From assembly GCF_934754915.1 (NCBI RefSeq), contig NZ_CAKVKB010000005.1, positions 1 through 64,000 of the forward strand: a DNA stretch of 64,000 bases, in the 5' to 3' direction. This DNA comes from an uncultured Clostridium sp. GTDB lineage: Bacteria; Bacillota; Clostridia; Clostridiales; Clostridiaceae. The position numbers were made by a program, and so were the translations under genes. Under the pieces are notes generated by a model. That model saw nothing but the letters and a program-made list of their open reading frames with translations. It made no database searches and was not told the DNA's origin. Of the stretch, positions 62,974 to 64,000 are shown piece by piece. How positions within the stretch are numbered: position 1 is the first letter of the stretch; every line of letters begins with the position of its first letter.

Positions 62974-63492
62974 TTAATATTCGTATTCAACTAATGACAT
63001 TACATCATAACCTTTAAATTTTTCTCTTCCTTTTAAGCCTGTTAGTTCAGTAATAAAATCTACAGAAACTACAACTCCACCTGCCTGTTCTACTAATTTA
63101 ATAACAGCTTCTACAGTTCCTCCTGTTGCTAACAAATCATCAATTATAGCAACTCTTTGTCCTGGCTTTATAGCATCTTTGTGTATTTGAATTTCATCAG
63201 TGCCATATTCTAAATCATAAGTTACTGAAAGTGTTTCTGCTGGAAGTTTACCTGGTTTTCTAACTGGAACAAAGCCAGCCCCTAAAGCATAAGCAACTGG
63301 AACACCAAATATAAATCCCCTTGCTTCTGGGCCTACAACTAAATCTATATTTTTATCTTTTAAATAATTAGCAACTGCATCAATTGATTCTTTTAATCCT
63401 TCTGGATCTCCAATTAAAGTAGTAATATCTTTAAAACTTATACCTTCTTTAGGGAAATTTTCAATTACTCTTATTTTTTCTTTTAAATTCAT
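62974..63492 (-). CDS. apt: Adenine phosphoribosyltransferase
   Basis: A 172-residue Apt: FPKEGISFKDITTLIGDPEG, VVGPEARGFIFGVPVAYALG, and the PRPP site VAIIDDLLATGGTVEA. It salvages adenine to AMP with PRPP. GGAGG lies before the ATG. It usually follows recJ in Firmicutes, which fits the remnant upstream. Confidence 0.97.
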   Translation of the reverse strand: MNLKEKIRVIENFPKEGISFKDITTLIGDPEGLKESIDAVANYLKDKNIDLVVGPEARGFIFGVPVAYALGAGFVPVRKPGKLPAETLSVTYDLEYGTDEIQIHKDAIKPGQRVAIIDDLLATGGTVEAVIKLVEQAGGVVVSVDFITELTGLKGREKFKGYDVMSLVEYEY

Positions 63493-63711
63493 TTTTATTC
63501 CTCCATTGTACTTATTTTAATATAAAAAATAAATTTTTCGATTAAATAGCACACCTTACAATTTACAGTTAAAATTTATAATAAATTCGAAACCATATAA
63601 AATATCATCTTCAACTACAATTATAAATCTAATATCTTATATTATGTATAAAATTAAAATGCATATTACAAAATAACATTCATTTCTAATTACTTTATTT
63701 AAAAGCATAAT

Positions 63712-64000
63712 CTATATATGTTTTATCTGCTTCATAGGATGATTCCTTTTCAGACTATATAGGTATTTTACAATCTGATCTGATCTGTCTTTATCATTTG
63801 TAGTTAAAAGTTCTAACACTATTCTAGCATTATCAGTAACTCCTACTGCTCCTATTGGAGGAACTATCGATTCTATTATCGTGTTTATGCCATAATCGTC
63901 GAATTCCTCTATATTATTAAATTCTATTATTGACCTTAACCCATTATTATTAGTATTCATTAAAAATTTGTTTCCTTCTTTAATAAATACCCTATTTTCC
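63712..64000 (-). pseudogene. recJ-like gene, truncated; runs off right edge
   Basis: The minus-strand frame is open from the window edge (ENRVFIKEGNKFLM) to a stop at 63712. GLRSIIEF, GAVGVTDNARIVLELLTTND and IVKYLYSL match the region after the DHH domain of RecJ exonuclease, recalled as ...GLKALIE...GPxINAxGRLDNAxxAVELLLTxD...AKYL.... RecJ should continue for several hundred residues (DHHA1 and OB parts), but this frame ends KRNHPMKQIKHI and nothing RecJ-like follows. An ATG at 63960 is not the true start. Only the portion inside the window is seen. Confidence 0.65.

Overview
The window is very AT-rich DNA from a low-GC, Gram-positive anaerobe. It is best read as a Clostridium (sensu stricto) or close relative. 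Supporting this are the apt-relA-dtd-MBL-hemZ-hisS-aspS gene order, oxygen-independent radical-SAM enzymes (bioB, moaA, hemZ), strong GGAGG ribosome-binding sites, a DegV protein, an LCP wall ligase and Gram-positive CpsB/CpsC/CpsD-type capsule control proteins. No tRNA, rRNA, CRISPR array, transposase or integrase was seen. Species cannot be fixed from sequence reading alone.

Layout. 1-11 kb: biotin genes (bioB-bioY), a DegV protein, two tiny proteins, a chemoreceptor, a HAD phosphatase, a broken AICAR formyltransferase gene behind an intact-looking ZTP riboswitch, homoserine dehydrogenase and a DUF975 membrane protein. 11.5-17.6 kb: an LCP protein, an ABC exporter and a RiPP locus (HPr-kinase-like, B2 protease, a 53-residue precursor, a PqqD-type B1 protein and a nucleotidyltransferase). 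This is the full parts list of a paeninodin-type lasso peptide locus except for the macrolactam synthetase, which is absent from the window. 17.7-43.6 kb: a 26-kb exopolysaccharide/capsule locus on the minus strand with one initiating sugar transferase, ManC, UDP-glucose dehydrogenase, many glycosyltransferases, and two copies each of flippase, polymerase, chain-length protein and BY-kinase. It also holds a radical-SAM enzyme and a glycosyltransferase-pyruvyltransferase fusion. 43.8-49 kb: a C_GCAxxG_C_C protein, two tail-fibre-like proteins, an acetyltransferase and an acyltransferase. 49-50 kb: a Cys-poor rpsD paralogue with a Fur/Zur-like operator over its promoter. 50-54.2 kb: molybdenum cofactor genes in which the MPT core genes are intact but the nucleotide-attachment genes mobB and mobA are only fragments. 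54.4-64 kb: the housekeeping aspS-hisS-hemZ-MBL-dtd-relA-apt series, with a truncated recJ at the right edge.

How it fits together. The polysaccharide locus builds lipid-linked repeat units (sugar transferase plus glycosyltransferases), flips them (Wzx), polymerises them (Wzy) and sets chain length (Wzz/BY-kinase/CpsB phosphatase). The LCP protein could attach the product to the wall. The RiPP locus directly follows it on the same strand. Several genes are decaying: the AICAR formyltransferase (one nonsense codon plus one frameshift), a DUF1667 fragment, mobB, mobA and recJ. The most novel candidates are the cyclase-less RiPP locus with its Cys/Pro-rich precursor, the protein domain shared by the products at 33.5 and 44.3 kb, the Fur/Zur-controlled rpsD paralogue, and the riboswitch left in front of a dead gene.
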